64,000 nt of DNA, from the NCBI GenBank assembly GCA_036426205.1, contig CM071573.1:74515043-74579042 (forward strand). Direction: 5' to 3'. Shown in pieces: positions 1 through 11,724 of this stretch; positions within the stretch are counted from its first letter, which is position 1, and each line of letters opens with the position of its first letter. The notes below the pieces were generated by a model. The model did no database searches and was not told the origin of the DNA. It saw nothing but the letters and a program-made list of their open reading frames with translations. Source of the stretch: Ascaphus truei. Its lineage: Eukaryota; Chordata; Amphibia; Anura; Ascaphidae. The position numbers and the translations under genes were made by a program.

Positions 1-1610
1 CACACAGAACTTTGCGTTTTGGGTACTCTTCTGCAGCCCTAACAGTGGTTTAAAGTACCCCCGAGCTGAATCTTCAGCGATCGATTTCAGGAGAATGGAT
101 CGATTGGCAACTTAGCTAATCACTTATCAGTGTGTAGCTTGTATTGATGCACATATTGAATGGGAAAAAAATAATTTAATTAAAATGGCAGCTTGAACTG
201 CAGCTTGAAAAACCTTGTCGGTCTTGAGGTAATAAACACAGGTCTAGGAACAGCTCAATCAACTTATTGCATTAATACCTTTCCTAAGGGCTTCACTAAT
301 ATTAGCATTGATTGTATTTAAATACACGGTATCTGTTTCCTATGTTACATAAACATGTGTCTAGCCATTGACATTAAACAAGTAAGAGCCCTGTGACTGA
401 TTACGAACGAGCACTGGTCTGTCTCATAACCGGGACAAGCTTTTAGTGACCTATCTTCAAATATTTATACTATTAGAACCATAAAGGAGAGATACTTGTA
501 TACATTAAAAGACATTCTATGTAACCCCTTCTCTGCTAAACAGACCAGTAAAACATTGGGGAGTCATGCGGTGAGGGAATCCAATACTGCTTTTGTAACA
601 TCCCAATTTGGGGAAGACTCACTAAGGGATGATAAGGTTATTGGAGTATGATCCCGTGTTTCCTGGTAAGTCAATGTCAGATCGAGCTATAAATGCCTGT
701 TTTCTTAGCTTGCAGGATCTCAGCCTTTGATTTTTATTTGTAGCTTTTTCAGGCTCTGTTCTGTTCTCCAGCATTTTAAACTGTAACCATTAAGTGCTGG
801 GCATTCAATATAGTAACTCTTTCAAAGAATTTTTATTTTCTATTAAAATTCTATTTTTGCACCTGACCCTTTACATTTTATTCCATTGAGCTTCTGTATC
901 CTGACTGTTATATGAAACGGGCTTGCCCCTTCCTAACTTTATACATTTTTGGGTTCACTTTACATCGTGCTAAGTGGGCGGATGATACAGTACATTTAAA
1001 GAGGCATGTACATAAAGTGTGAGATCTGAAGCATTTTCACGAGATGCAGAAGAAGAGCTTCAACAGCTTTTCAGTGAAGGGTCACAATATAGTCATAGGG
1101 GTTCATTAAAGTGAGATAACGCCATTGCGGCACCACTGCACAGATCTTCAAATTAAGTCCCGGGAGGTTTTGTGCCGAATCGCAACCATCGCACCTTAAT
1201 GAAAAGCATGCATAGTAAACTGCAATTATTGGGCCTTGAATACACGGTGACTGTAAAATAATGAGGGCATCGTTGCCATCCCATGGCTGGAAGCTGCTTC
1301 GTATTGTAACCATGCAGTGATCTATATATGCCTATAACAAATAATCATCAATCTGAGTACAGATCTTTGGAATGGAATAATGCAATGATAAATAATATAT
1401 TATATATTTTACATGCACAATATAACAAAATGTAATACTTTCTGCTCTTTATCCATAAAACTCACTATACTGTAAACTGGAAAGCTTTATTGAACTATTC
1501 CATTTATAGTAGTACTTGATGTTCTTCTGTGAAATAAGATTTATTATATGTAGCATTTTCCAAATAAATATATAGTTATTTAATCAATTTGTCTCATGAT
1601 TCTATGTTTG
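1..1610. other. Unannotated single-copy-like DNA
   Basis: AT-rich sequence with short open frames only. I saw no terminal repeats, transposon protein similarity, splice-flanked coding segment or tandem repeat here. Confidence 0.5.
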
Positions 1611-1613
1611 CTT

Positions 1614-2853
1614 GTGTGTTTTTTGTTTGTTTTGTTTTTTCAACCAAAGTTTTAATTGAAATGTTCAAATATGGGGAAAACATTACTTGGGAAATTTGAC
1701 AAGTGTTATACAACCAAATCATACAATATAAACAGGGTGTGGGGTGTGGATCACTTGGGCAAGGAGAGGGGTAAGGGTGATAAGAAACTCCTCAGGGCAG
1801 GGACTCCTCTTCCGAAATGTTACTTTTATGTCTAAAGCACTTATTCCCATGATCTGTTATTTATATTATCTGTTATTTATTTGATTACCCCATGTATTAC
1901 TACTGTGAAGCGCTATGTACATTAATGGCGCTATATAAATAAAGACATACAATACAATAAGGGTACAGAGGACCAAAATCAAAAACAAATGTGGAAGGGC
2001 GGGGTGGGGGGGTATGGGAGGGAGGCTGGTACCAATCATTTCCACAACCTTATTTCTTCACAACTTTGAGAAGACCAAATAGTATACATAAAAACAGCAC
2101 TTGTAATTTGTGTTACTTTACCCTTCCAACCATGGATCCCAAGTCCTATAGAAACCTTCTGTGTGTGTTTTAGAAAAGCTGTGATTTCCTCCATTATCAT
2201 AACCTCGTTGATCCTACGTTCACCTACTGATATGGATGGGGGGTTGAGGTTTTTCCAGGCTGCCGCAATTGCGCATCTAGCAGCAGTTAGAATATGTAAA
2301 ATCAGGCATTTGTGGGATAGTTGACATCTTCAACTGGTTTCGCCAGTAAATATATGAGGCTCAAGAGGAATTTTAATCTCTGTCGTTCCCTCAATAATCG
2401 TTTGGATTAAAGACCAATATTTTTGGATAGCCAGGCTGCTCCACCATATATGAACCATATCTCCAATCTGCCCACAACTTCTCCAACAGTGACCTCGGAG
2501 AAAATGTGTTTCAATCTCTTTGGCGTAAGATACCATTGAAACATAATTTTGTATATATTTTTGTTTGTCGTGGTACATATGGAAGTCTTAGAGGCATTGT
2601 CCCATATATCCTCCCAATCATCCCTATCTATATCTAAATGTAGATCCTCGGCCCACTTTAGTATATAAATATGTTTAGGTCTTTTTCTGACTAATTCTAG
2701 TTCCAAGTACATCTTTGTTTTTAGTCCCTTCTGGTATGTCCTCTTTTTACAGATAATTTCGAAATTGGTAAGCTCTGGGAATTCAGTTTGCTTGTATTTT
2801 TTTGTATAGTATTTTTTTATTGAAATTCTTGCATTACATATATTTGTCAACAT
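1614..2853 (-). mobile_element. L1-type LINE, 3' end of ORF2 plus 3' UTR, 5' truncated and broken
   Basis: On the minus strand, 2853 down to about 2100 encodes the C-terminal part of an L1/Tx1-like ORF2. Visible landmarks are WEDIWDNASKTS followed by FQWYLTPKRLKHIF, then (after a frame change) HIWWSS and IPLEPHIF, then an alanine-rich stretch and a PPSI segment near 2250. In this family the region lies after the reverse transcriptase and ends the protein. At least one frame shift separates the halves. The 3' UTR runs to an A-rich tail, read on the minus strand, at 1614-1645. The RT and endonuclease parts are absent, so this is a dead 5'-truncated insertion. A second LINE tail of opposite orientation is nested at about 1788-1965. 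Confidence 0.75.
1788..1965 (+). mobile_element. CR1/L2-type LINE 3' tail
   Basis: The sequence has the typical order of this tail: a GCAGGGACTCCTCTTCC block, a T-rich stretch, then GTGAAGCGCTATGTAC, GGCGCTATATAAATAAAG and a short terminal simple repeat of the ACATACAATACA kind. The same tail recurs on the minus strand at 21.6-22.0 kb and as fragments at 22.97 and 30.08 kb. There is no coding sequence. It lies inside the L1 3' UTR. Confidence 0.65.
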
Positions 2854-3448
2854 TTGTTAAGATCATAAATGGTCAATATTTCTTTGGTCATAACAGGTTA
2901 TTTTCCATTTACAGGTTTGCATGACTTTCGTCTTTTTATTTTATATAAAGCTAAACTATTAAACTTTTGTCAAAACATTGTTTCGATGTAACATTTCTTT
3001 ATCTGCAATACAATTCCCTTCCTAGAACTTGTACAACAAATAAAAGGTGAGTTCAATGACTAATTAGTAATTAACAGCAACTCCTGCGACCCCGTTACCA
3101 CCGTCACGCCACCGTTGACTTTCTCTCATCTCCTCCGTCCCTCCCAAGTTCCTAGTCTTTATGTGTTTGTATTGTTTGTTATTGTCCCCTTTTCCTATAT
3201 GGTTCTCCACTCTCTGGGTCATGGTTACTAGTCCGGATCTTTTTGCCTCTAGTTTGTGTATATTGCCTTTGCATAAACTCTATTACTGCTCTTGCCTTTT
3301 GGGTGCTCTAGTTGTTTAGGGATTTCCTGCAGAGGTGTATGTTATGCGATATGTGCATTTCTGTTTCCCTGAGATCTTTATTGTATTGTAACTGGTGGAT
3401 CTCTTCTGAGCATCCGTGAAGCAGTGCATGCGTTTGTAATGGGTGTTG
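2854..3448. other. Unannotated stretch
   Basis: T-rich DNA upstream of the L1 fragment, without recognised ends or coding similarity. It could be part of another degenerate element, but nothing supports a name. Confidence 0.4.
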
Positions 3449-3882
3449 TTAAAGCGGCAATCCAAGCTGGGTTTTTTTTGTACATAGGATTGAAGCAGGG
3501 GGTCACCTGAGTTGAACCCCATTAATTTCATCCCTGGGGACTCCCTGTTTCCCGAGACACTTACCTCCAAAGGTGGTGCTGGTATCTTGGGAAAGTGTCA
3601 TGTTCCCGGGTTATGTGGGCCAACAGGAAGCCGAATGTGATGATGTGACGGCTTCCTGTTGGTCCACAGAGTGCAGGAGCTTAGAAACTTCCACCGTTAC
3701 GTGAACCCTGCTAGCGGAGCAGAGTGGCGACCAGCAGCCCCTACAGAGTTAAGTATCACTGGAGACAGGGGGTCCCGGAGCTGAAATTAATAGGGTTCAC
3801 CTCTGGAGACCCCTGCGTCAATCCTATGTTAAAAATACAAATAATTTGATATAAACATTGCATGTTTGGATCGCCTCTTTAA
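3449..3882. mobile_element. Palindromic MITE with TTAA target duplication (copy 1)
   Basis: It is bounded by TTAA at 3449-3452 and 3879-3882. The ends are inverted repeats: AGCGGCAATCC on the left and the complement of GGATCGCCTCT on the right. The inner arms also pair, since both carry the GGGGTCxxC..GAGCTGAA..ATTAATGGGG block in inverted orientation around a centre near 3640. It has no coding capacity. TTAA duplications with TTAAAG ends fit Kolobok (T2-type) or piggyBac-type elements. The family recurs at 8815 and 48379, and probably at 32604. Confidence 0.7.
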
Positions 3883-4306
3883 TGTTTATATATTGTACAA
3901 CACTAGCTTCTGCAAATACTTACAGCTCCTACCTCCCACTGCTCATTTCTAATGCACTCCGACTTCCACCAGGCACCAGCAGAGCATCTTATCATGGATA
4001 ATCAGCCAGTGAGGTGGGAATAATGTACAGCGCATCACAACATGAGCTAATAAATAATACTGTGACTAATGGTGCAGGTTACATATTTCCATGTGGGCTA
4101 CGAATTAAGCTCCAAAATTGGACAATCAAACATGTGGCATTGGAATATCCAATATAGAAAGTCAATATTTACAACTTTGTGTCACACAGGAAATTCATGG
4201 TTATTTAGTAGGCACTACAAAGCTATTTATTCAAACTCTTTTGTGCATTATACAGTAGTACAAGGTGAGTTCCTGACCTTTGTTGATGGCTCCCTGCCCC
4301 GTAGTC
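3883..4306. other. Unannotated stretch
   Basis: Nothing recognised between the TTAA MITE and the hAT MITE. Confidence 0.4.
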
Positions 4307-4862
4307 CAGCGGTCACCAAGCTTTTACCTTAAGAGGACCGGCAAGAAAACGAAATAAAACTGGAAGACCGGTTAATACTAAAGGGCTGACATTTTAAACT
4401 CGCTACTATATGTGTAAATAAAACATTTAAAATGGCGTGAGAATATAATTTATTACTACAATGTCACAGAATACCAAATCAACATGAGAAGATATAGCTT
4501 GCGCAAGCAAGACAAAAAAAACAAGAAAAAGAAGGGAGCTAAAGGGGAAAAAATTATCACAAATAAAGAGAAAACACAAAAAATAGGGTAAACTATCCAC
4601 TACCAAAATAAAATGACTAAATGGAGCATCTCAAAAAAAATAGAAAGGGCCAAGGGGGTGGTACTTCCCTTTACGATGAGAAAAAAAATAAGTTGCTGTG
4701 AAGTCCTTCTCAAACCCCCCAGATCACCAGTTGTTGCGCGCACTGAAGATAGATTACTAGCACACGACGGATACTGCTGTAAAGGACAGTGCATTGGATA
4801 ACGACGTGAATGGCCCAAAATCGGTCAAAATTCTGTCATGGATCACAATTTGGAGACCACTG
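4307..4862. mobile_element. Non-autonomous hAT element
   Basis: The terminal inverted repeats are CAGCGGTCACCAAGCTTTT at 4307 and the complement of an AATTTGGAGACCACTG end at 4862. The 8 bases after the right end, CTCTAGAA, match the hAT target preference nTCTAGAn. The 8 bases before the left end match only about half, as in an old copy. The interior is A-rich, contains repeated ACCGG motifs and has no transposase frame. Confidence 0.7.
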
Positions 4863-5064
4863 CTCTAGAACACGTATTTACGTATTTCCCATGAGATCCC
4901 TGAGCTGGCACTTTCTTCCAGAAATGCTAGTAAAGATGAAACCTAATAATCGCTGTAGAAAAACACAGAAAGCCAAGAACCCTTCGCGGCCAGAGGTCAA
5001 ACACGCATTCTTTTGCAATGCATTGTAGACAATCGATGGCAATGAATGGGTTAATGGACACTAT

Positions 5065-5185
5065 GGGAGTTATTTATTGAACTGCAATACTGACAATGGG
5101 ACACTATCGCACAGAAATGTCTATTTATATCAATGGGAGTTTCCATTTCCGATTGGCACCATTGCAGTTTAATAAATAATCCCCC
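5065..5185. mobile_element. Short palindromic MITE
   Basis: GGGAGTTATTTATTGAACTG on the left is matched by the complement of CAGTTTAATAAATAATCCCC on the right, and the middle also folds. It is about 120 bp with no coding capacity. The superfamily is not assigned. Confidence 0.6.
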
Positions 5186-5203
5186 TGTTCCCCACAATGC
5201 TAT

Positions 5204-5950
5204 TGTAACGTACGTGCTTGCCACAAACTGGTACCGGACCGCGGGGCTGAGGTGGGGATGTATAAGCACCGACCTTAGGCCACGGAGTCAGGTCCGGAGT
5301 GCGGATTCCATAGTCAGACATAGCCAGGTTAGGATTGGAGAAAGTAGGGTTAACGTTATCCAGGCAGGGGTCAAGGCAGGCGGCACAGGAGCGGTGGTCG
5401 AGGAAACAAGCCAAGGTCAGGAAATCTTGGGTGAAGGTACTTCAGCATAGGAGGCTAGAACCTTGAGAGAAGATGCTTCAGCGAAGGTGCTGCAGTGCAT
5501 CAGGAAAAGGCCAGGAGTAAACTCCACTTAGAGGAAGCAGGAACCAGAGGTACAGACACGCCACAGGAAACGTTGGGGAAACCAGCGTAGCCGCTTCAGC
5601 GTGGCGAAGGCGAAGTCTGCCGGGAACAAGGAAGCAGCACCGAGGCTACTATGCAAGAAGCCCTAGGCAGCAGGGGACTAGGCGCAGGATACAAAGCACA
5701 AGGAGGCCTAGCAGGCTAAACTGAGAGTCTGTGACAAGCACAGTTACTTGAAACATGGATTGCAAAGTCTATGTCCAGCAACTTCCTGAGGGCGGGGCAT
5801 GCACTAAATAGCACAGGAGGCCAATCAGGCCAGAGCTGCACAGGAGGCAGCAAGAGGCAGCTGACTGCAGAAACAGGGAATAGTTTGTCTGGAACCTGCA
5901 AAGCTCCAGATGGATGGGCTCTAGCCAAACCCAGGAGTGGATTCCTGACA
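5204..5950 (-). mobile_element. Solo LTR, Ty3/gypsy-like, with 5-bp target duplication
   Basis: A 747-bp segment starts TGTAACG and ends CCTGACA, the TG...CA ends of an LTR. It is flanked by perfect GCTAT duplications at 5199-5203 and 5951-5955. It is GC-rich and carries no long coding frame or internal retrotransposon sequence, so it is a solo LTR left by LTR-LTR recombination. Strand is tentative: on the minus strand it would read TGTCAGG...GTTACA, which resembles other gypsy LTRs. Confidence 0.75.
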
Positions 5951-5955
5951 GCTAT

Positions 5956-6338
5956 GTTGCATACGTACATACAATACCTGACAATGTACTATCTCAGCAC
6001 CCAGCAATTCATGTTTTAAAGTAAACCTTTGTATCAAACATGATTCAGTACTTTTTTGAATTTACCGAATTTACTCTCGGAGAAACCTGGTCTGAAAGAA
6101 AAACGTTACAATACTTCTATATCATAAATATGTGGGTTTTATCCAAAAGCGTGTTTGACTTGTATACATTCCCACAGCAAGAGAATCCAAGAGAAAAGAT
6201 GATCCCTCAGTATTAGAGATGCACGATGTCAGCTCCCATCACTGCACAATATAATCCTCCTGCCCAGTAACCGACACCCAGGCAGAGGTCTGACAAATAA
6301 GCAGCTTTTATTGTCACTCTCTCTCCACACTTCTCCTC
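5956..6338. other. Unannotated stretch
   Basis: No repeat ends or coding signals recognised. Confidence 0.4.
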
Positions 6339-6341
6339 TAA

Positions 6342-6838
6342 GGGCTGGGACCTGCTGCATCCGGCGGCGCGGACGGCCGAGCGAGTGTTCCCCACCAGCA
6401 GGGGAATCCTCCCGAGCCGGTCCCAGTCCCCCCTCGCTGACGGCTCACTACGCACTGTGACGTGTCAGCTGCCAGGGGATTCAAGAAAATTGTGATCCCG
6501 AGCGGTGACGCGTCACGTGGTGCGCTGATGAGCCAATCAGCGGCGTGGGCGGGAGCGGGAGCTGTCATCAGGCTGCTTCCTACTCAAGGTAGTGTGTGTG
6601 TGTGTTTTGTGGCAGAAGGGGGAGGGAGCTGCTTACCTTACAGCAGCCCGCAGCAGCTCCCTCCTGCAGCCCGAGCCCGTGGAGGGAGGGGAGTAACGGG
6701 TCCCTCCGCTCAAGCCACGCCCACTCCCGCACACCTCCCGCTCCGGCTCCCTACAGACCGCATATCTCGGTCTGTGTCTGTCAGCACCCCGCCTGTCTGC
6801 AGTGCGGGCGCGCTGACTGAGGGAGCGGGGCCTTAGCC
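6342..6838 (+). mobile_element. GC-rich compound element, copy A
   Basis: It begins TAAGGGCTGGGACC and ends GGGAGCGGGGCCTTAG, with TAA/TTA at the borders. Most of it recurs in reverse complement at 12105-12756. Shared blocks include the CCAGCAGGGGAATCC segment near the left end, a GTGTGTGTG microsatellite core near 6595, and the CGCATATCTCGGTCTGTG and CTGCAGTGCGGGCGCGCTGACT blocks near the right end. It looks like a non-autonomous DNA element, and the TWA borders suggest PIF/Harbinger. No convincing coding frame. Confidence 0.6.
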
Positions 6839-7149
6839 TTAGTCTCCCGCAGTACAGGACTAATGGATGGTGCAGACTCTCTCTCTTGGACACTCTGTTT
6901 GGATATTGTCTAAGCCAGCTGGCTTAGAATGGCATGCTTACCCCGCATTGGGGAAGGCTCATAGCCCTCTTACTCCCCTTAGGGAGAAGAGCCAGACATC
7001 ATTCTTTCACTCACTTCCCACCCTCTTTCTCTGGAGGGTTAGCTGGACTTCCTCTCTCTTCAGAGGATAGCTCAATACCCCTTTGCTTCCTCCCCTCTGG
7101 AGGGTAGAGCCAGACTGACTTTAGATCCTCCCCAGAAGAATCTAGAAGG

Positions 7150-8024
7150 GGCGGCTCATGGACTGTACCACCTTCAAGGGGCTGTACACAGGCCATGAGA
7201 CACCACCTTCCTTCCTTCCTGTTCTAGGTCTAACGGGTTCCCCCCCCCAATCGCAGATAGGGCCCCCTAGGGAAATACTACTCTGGTTACACATGGTTAT
7301 AGTGTGGTGCACCTGCTGGCTTACAGGACTCCTGAGTCTCCCGCTTGATGGTATTAAGGGGAATGGCATCAGGACTAGCTTATGAGGTAATGCTGAGTTA
7401 TACTCACTCATGGTACAGCGCCTCCATCCCTTCCAGACCCCCAGCGTAGTAGGGAGGAGTCTCTGAAAGAGAACCTCAATGGGCACCTTCTTCCCAAGTG
7501 ACTCCACACACAGGACAGAAGCGTTCTTTCTCTTCGGCATCCTTTATTAACAGCAGACATGGGCAGCTGCCCATCATAGTGGCTGGTCGTCTAGCCACTC
7601 ATCTCAGGTTGCCAACCCAAAGGAAGTCCCTGACCGTACACTCCCAGTCAAGGGCACTGAAAGCAGGTCAAGCTCTTCCCTTACTCCCTAATGAAGTAAG
7701 AGGAATAGTCTTCCACACCACTCCCTAATGGGGGGGCTACAAACACTGCCAGAGCCCTGACAGGTTGCTGGATAGACTCACCTCACTCAGATGGGGAGGC
7801 ACACACTAAATTGAGGAAGTTCTGCATATTATATAGCTTCAGTAGGCACCACCCCTGTGTCACAGTAAGTGGACACAGAGCCTGATGTCACTTCCTGCAC
7901 TAATGATACACAGCACATGAGGTGAGGGCAAACCCCATGATTACTCCTGGCAAACCTGCCCTTTAACAGGGATTATTGCACACGAGGAGAAAGACATGTA
8001 ACCCCAAAATTACACAGGGCTACA
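7150..8024 (-). mobile_element. LTR of a Ty3/gypsy-like element
   Basis: The minus strand starts TGTAGCCC at 8024. Around 7541-7552 it has an AATAAA signal, followed downstream by a GGAGGCGCTGTACC block near 7408. The segment around 7310-7350, with ACTCCTGAGTCTCCCGC, is the reverse complement of a segment in the LTR at 42151-42938. That LTR carries the same GGAGGCGCTG block, so the two are related and in opposite orientation. The 3' boundary of this copy near 7150-7200 is uncertain. The stretch 6839-7150 may be adjoining element sequence. Confidence 0.55.
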
Positions 8025-8814
8025 TAGGAAAGAAAAGGGGGGAGGAGGGGTCATTGCCCATAGATTAACCCACTACGGCCTGGAATTTATCAGGGCTTAC
8101 GTAGTAGTTATCCTATGTGGGGAAAAACAGGTAAGATGGGACATACCCTATTACACAAAAGTGCCCAAAATATCTTATTTATATATTATTTATCATATCT
8201 CCTGACAGCAAGCTGAGGCACACAAAACTGCACCAGATTTAACACCAATAAAGAAAATGATACTGATTTAAAAAAGCAATTCAATGAGATGTGATCAAAT
8301 ATCCACTTTTGGAGTGTTATGACCCTGTTATCTTTGCACTGCAAGTTGATCCTTGTCTAGATCTCCTTGATTTACTGTAACAGACTTTGTAATCTCCTTT
8401 GACTTTCTGAAAAATGATGGCATGTCAAATAACTTTTTGAATTTGGAATTAAATGTAAAACTGCCTGGCTTGCCACTGTGTTTGCAAAACAAGCTAATGC
8501 AAGTTGCTATATTTCCATGTTTCCCGAGGTTATCCTGCAATGGACAGAACGGGGGGAACAGTGCAAGGACAAAGTTATCTTTCACTCTTCATTCCAACCG
8601 TGAAACATAACATCCCTTGAATATTGCTTTATGTGGGCGGAAGTCTGTTAAAAAAAAATAAAAGTACTCTGAGATGCTATTTCTATAGGAAGTGCAAAAT
8701 AACTTTTATTTAATGCCCTTTTTGTTAAAGAAGCAATCTTTGTAGTTCTTTGTAAATGTGATTTATAGCATTGTGTATATTGTAAATTGAGCCATATGGC
8801 TTAGTTACATGGCC
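8025..8814. other. Unannotated stretch
   Basis: AT-rich DNA with short frames on both strands (8328-8610), none resembling a known domain. Confidence 0.4.
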
Positions 8815-9242
8815 TTAAAGGAGCAATTCAAGAGGGCATTTTTTTTAATGCATTTCTTTACATAGGATTGAGGTAGGGTGTCTTCAGAGCAGATCCCCAT
8901 TCATTTCAGCTCCGGGAACCCCATGTTTCCAGAGATATGTACCTTTGAAGGGGGTGTCGGTATTTCTTCCCAGTTTAAAGATGCCCCGTCACGTGGGCCA
9001 ATAGGAAGCCGCACTGCAGGTCCGCACCTATTGGCCCGCAGGATGCGGGAGCTTTGAAAAGCGGCCAATGCAGAAACCCCAGCTAGCGAGCCGGAGTGGC
9101 TACCAGCACACCCTGTGGAGGTAAGTATCTCCGGAAACAAGAGGTTCACGAAATTAATGGGGTTAATTCTGGAGACCCTCTGCTTCAATCCCATGTCAAA
9201 AAAAGTGTGTGTGGGAAATGTCAGCTTGGATTGCTTCTTTAA
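8815..9242. mobile_element. Palindromic MITE with TTAA target duplication (copy 2)
   Basis: TTAA lies at 8815-8818 and 9239-9242. The left end TTAAAGGAGCAATTC and the right end, read inward as GTTAAAGAAGCAATCC, pair. The interior repeats the GAGACCC...CTGCTTCAATCC block of the copies at 3449 and 48379. The left end fits the TTAAAGGRR terminus described for frog T2/Kolobok MITEs. Confidence 0.75.
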
Positions 9243-9780
9243 CAACCATAACAATAAAAATGTGCTAGAAGTGCTATAGTTACTAATAATTTGTGAATAG
9301 ATGGCCTTCGATATATGACCTTAGAGCCAGGGATGTAGCTCCTCCTCCACCCCTCCCTCCCCCGCCTTCGAAAGGATAACCCTTAAATAAAACATATGAC
9401 ACAGAAAAGATCTGGAGGTTCAAACGACCACGGCTTTTATTAAAATAACAACATAACAGAGCAGGCACACACTACTAGGGTACTATAACCAACCAGTAAG
9501 GCTCAATCGTAGTCTGCACCCCCCAAGCCAGTTACTGCTCAGCGAGCCCTGCCCACTCACCAATAAATACCACAACTAGGCATCACTGTACCCCAGAGCT
9601 GCGTCTGGCAAAGTTACTCGACACTTAGCCAAAAACAGCCACCGTGACAAAGGCAACACGCCAATCACAATCTCCAATCACAACTGACTCTAATGTAACC
9701 CCGGTCTCTTTTCAACCCCAGAGACCCCCCATGTAGCGCTCCGAGGCTCTGCGGCACACCAGGCTAGCGGGGGCCGCCAT
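9243..9780. other. Possible LTR-like or other repeat, unassigned
   Basis: There is a pyrimidine-rich run near 9340 and, on the minus strand, a TTTTAATAAAAGCC polyadenylation-like signal near 9435. No paired ends could be fixed. Confidence 0.25.
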
Positions 9781-9866
9781 GACAGGTTGCGCGAGCGTGC
9801 GCGTTGGTCGTGCAGGCGCAGTAAGGGTAGCGCACGCGGTACCAATGCTAAAGAGGTCCTGAGTGG

Positions 9867-9885
9867 ACTACAATTCCCAGCAGCC
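9867..9885 (-). promoter_or_regulatory. ZNF143/Staf-type motif (putative)
   Basis: ACTACAATTCCCAGCAGCC matches the ACTACAATTCCCAG core recognised by ZNF143/THAP11-type factors, usually near CpG-rich promoters. Here it sits in GC-rich DNA rich in GCGC. No gene start is evident next to it, and repeats can carry the motif by themselves. Confidence 0.4.
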
Positions 9886-10204
9886 TCTGGGGATTGCCCT
9901 TTCACCCACATCACATGCAGCCAGCCAGCAAATAGGGTTTTGCAGCTTCTCCTGTGGAGGAAGGCTACAATGTTGTGGGGACCACGTTTGGCAGTTGAAG
10001 TTGGGAACAGGAAGGGGGAGGTAGGTTGTAGGGAGCAAGTGGCTCCTACACCATGTAAGGTTCCCCAGATCCCAGGCACCCCAGGGTAGGGGGTAGGATC
10101 TGGGGACGGGCCCCTAGGTAGGACTCTGCCCTTAGTGTGGTGTGGCCAGGCTTGTCAGTGTCACGGCTGGTAGTGCTGTGAGCGCTGACAAGTAGGCACA
10201 GTGT

Positions 10205-10395
10205 GTGTGTGCAGTGCAGTGTAGCGGCAGGTACCGGTTGAGTGCAGTGCGGTTGCTGCAGGTACCGAGTGAGTGCAGTGGGTTGCTGCAGGTTCAGTGT
10301 GTGCGCAGTGCGGTTGCTGCAGGTACCGGTTGAGTGCAGTGCGGTTGCGACAGGTACTGTGTGAGTGCAGTGTGTTTGCTGCAGGTTTAGGCCCA
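10205..10395. repeat. 31-bp minisatellite
   Basis: About six imperfect copies of a 31-bp unit built from GGTTGCTGCAGGTACCG plus TGAGTGCAGTGC. Frames of about 100 codons across it are products of the repeat. Confidence 0.8.
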
Positions 10396-10644
10396 GGACA
10401 TAGTGCACTCAGCGTCGCTGAGGCGGGCTGAGCTGCGCTGAACAGATGCACAAAGCCCCTGCATCTGTTATCAGCGCGGCTATAGTTTCTCCCTCCGCAT
10501 GCGCGCGGAGGAGGAGAAACTCTTCCGAGAGCGGCAAATTGAAATTTGCCGCTCGGGGAAGCGGAGGAGCGTTCACGTGACCGCTCCCATCCAATGGGGC
10601 TGCAGCCGGTCTGACATTATTCACTTCAGAGCAACCAGACCCAG

Positions 10645-10740
10645 AGGTGGGTGGTGTGTGTGTGCCTGTGCCTGTGTGTGTGCCTGTGTGTGTGTGTGTG
10701 CCTGTGTGCGCGCGTGCGCGTGCGTGTGTGTGTGTGTGTC
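10645..10740. repeat. GT-rich microsatellite
   Basis: Interrupted TG tract with GCCTGTG and GCGCG variants. Confidence 0.85.
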
Positions 10741-10817
10741 TGCCTGCTGCTACTGCTCACTGACCGATCTGTCCTGAGGTGATGCTGCCAAGCATTCATG
10801 TGAACCGGAGTCACGCG

Positions 10818-11330
10818 CTGCTGCAGGGGGGTGGGCTGTAAAAAACGGGCTGGGGCTGGTGCAGCCGTGCAGGGGGTGGGTGTAAAAAACGGGCTGGGGC
10901 TGGTGCAGGGGGTGGGTGTAAAAACGGGCTGGGGCTGGAGCTGGTGCAGGGGGGGGTGTAAAAAAAGGGCGGCTGGGACTGGGCTGGTGCAGGGGGGTGG
11001 GTGTATAAACGGGCTGGGGCTGGTGTAGGGGTGGTGTAAAAACGGGTGGGACTAGGGCTGGTGCAGGGGGGTGGGTGTATAAACGGGCTGGGGCTGGTGC
11101 AGGGGTGGGTGTAAAAAACGAGCTGGGACTGGGGCTGGTGCAGGGGGGTGGGTGTAAAACGGGCTGGGGCTGGTGCAGGGGATGGTGTGAAAAACGGGGC
11201 TGGGCGGTGAAGTGATGGGTGTGAAAAACGGGCTGGGGCTGGTGCAGGGCGGGTGGGTGTAAAAAAACGGGAGCTGTGGTTGCAGGTGCACTGCTTGGGG
11301 TGTGGGTCGTAAAAAACGGGCTGGGGCTGG
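10818..11330. repeat. Roughly 37-bp G-rich minisatellite
   Basis: Tandem copies of GGGCTGGGGCTGGTGCAGG followed by a GGGGTGGGTGTAAAAAAC part. Unit length varies from about 30 to 50 bases because G and A runs differ. The G strand contains many closely spaced GGG and GGGG runs. The proline-rich minus-strand frame across it is not a gene. Confidence 0.85.
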
Positions 11331-11349
11331 GGGGGCAACGGAGTGGGTG

Positions 11350-11570
11350 GGTGGGAGAGAAAGAAGGAGGGTGGATGGGCGGGGAGAGAGAGGCAGAAGG
11401 GAGAGAGACGAAAGGGGTGGGAGAGGGAGAAGAGAGAGAGAGGGAGGAGAGAGAGAGAGGGGGGAGAAGAGAGAGAGGGGGGGGAAGAGAGAGAGAGGGG
11501 GGAGAAGAGAGAGAGGGGGGAGAAGAGAGAGTAGAGGGGGAGAAGAGGGAGAGAGAGGCGGGAGAAGTGT
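11350..11570. repeat. GA-rich purine tract
   Basis: About 200 bases of almost pure purine on the + strand, dominated by GAGA and GGGG runs. Glu/Arg-rich frames here are artefacts. Confidence 0.85.
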
Positions 11571-11665
11571 ATATATATGTGTGTGTATATATAATGTGTG
11601 TGTGTGTGTGTGTATACAGATGGTGGAGCAGTTACAGTAGATTATTGTGTGTGTGTGTGTATATA

Positions 11666-11724
<59 letters not shown>

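Noticed and set aside
1071..1313. Possible small gene on the minus strand
   Set aside because: An 80-codon frame with no family similarity or regulatory context.
6213..6893. Several overlapping 70-125-codon frames on both strands
   Set aside because: GC-rich transposon-like DNA has few stop codons by chance; the segment recurs inverted at 12.1 kb and none of the frames is kept in both copies.
10812..11330. Proline-rich protein on the minus strand of the G-rich minisatellite
   Set aside because: Periodic low-complexity sequence with variable unit length; frames shift from unit to unit.
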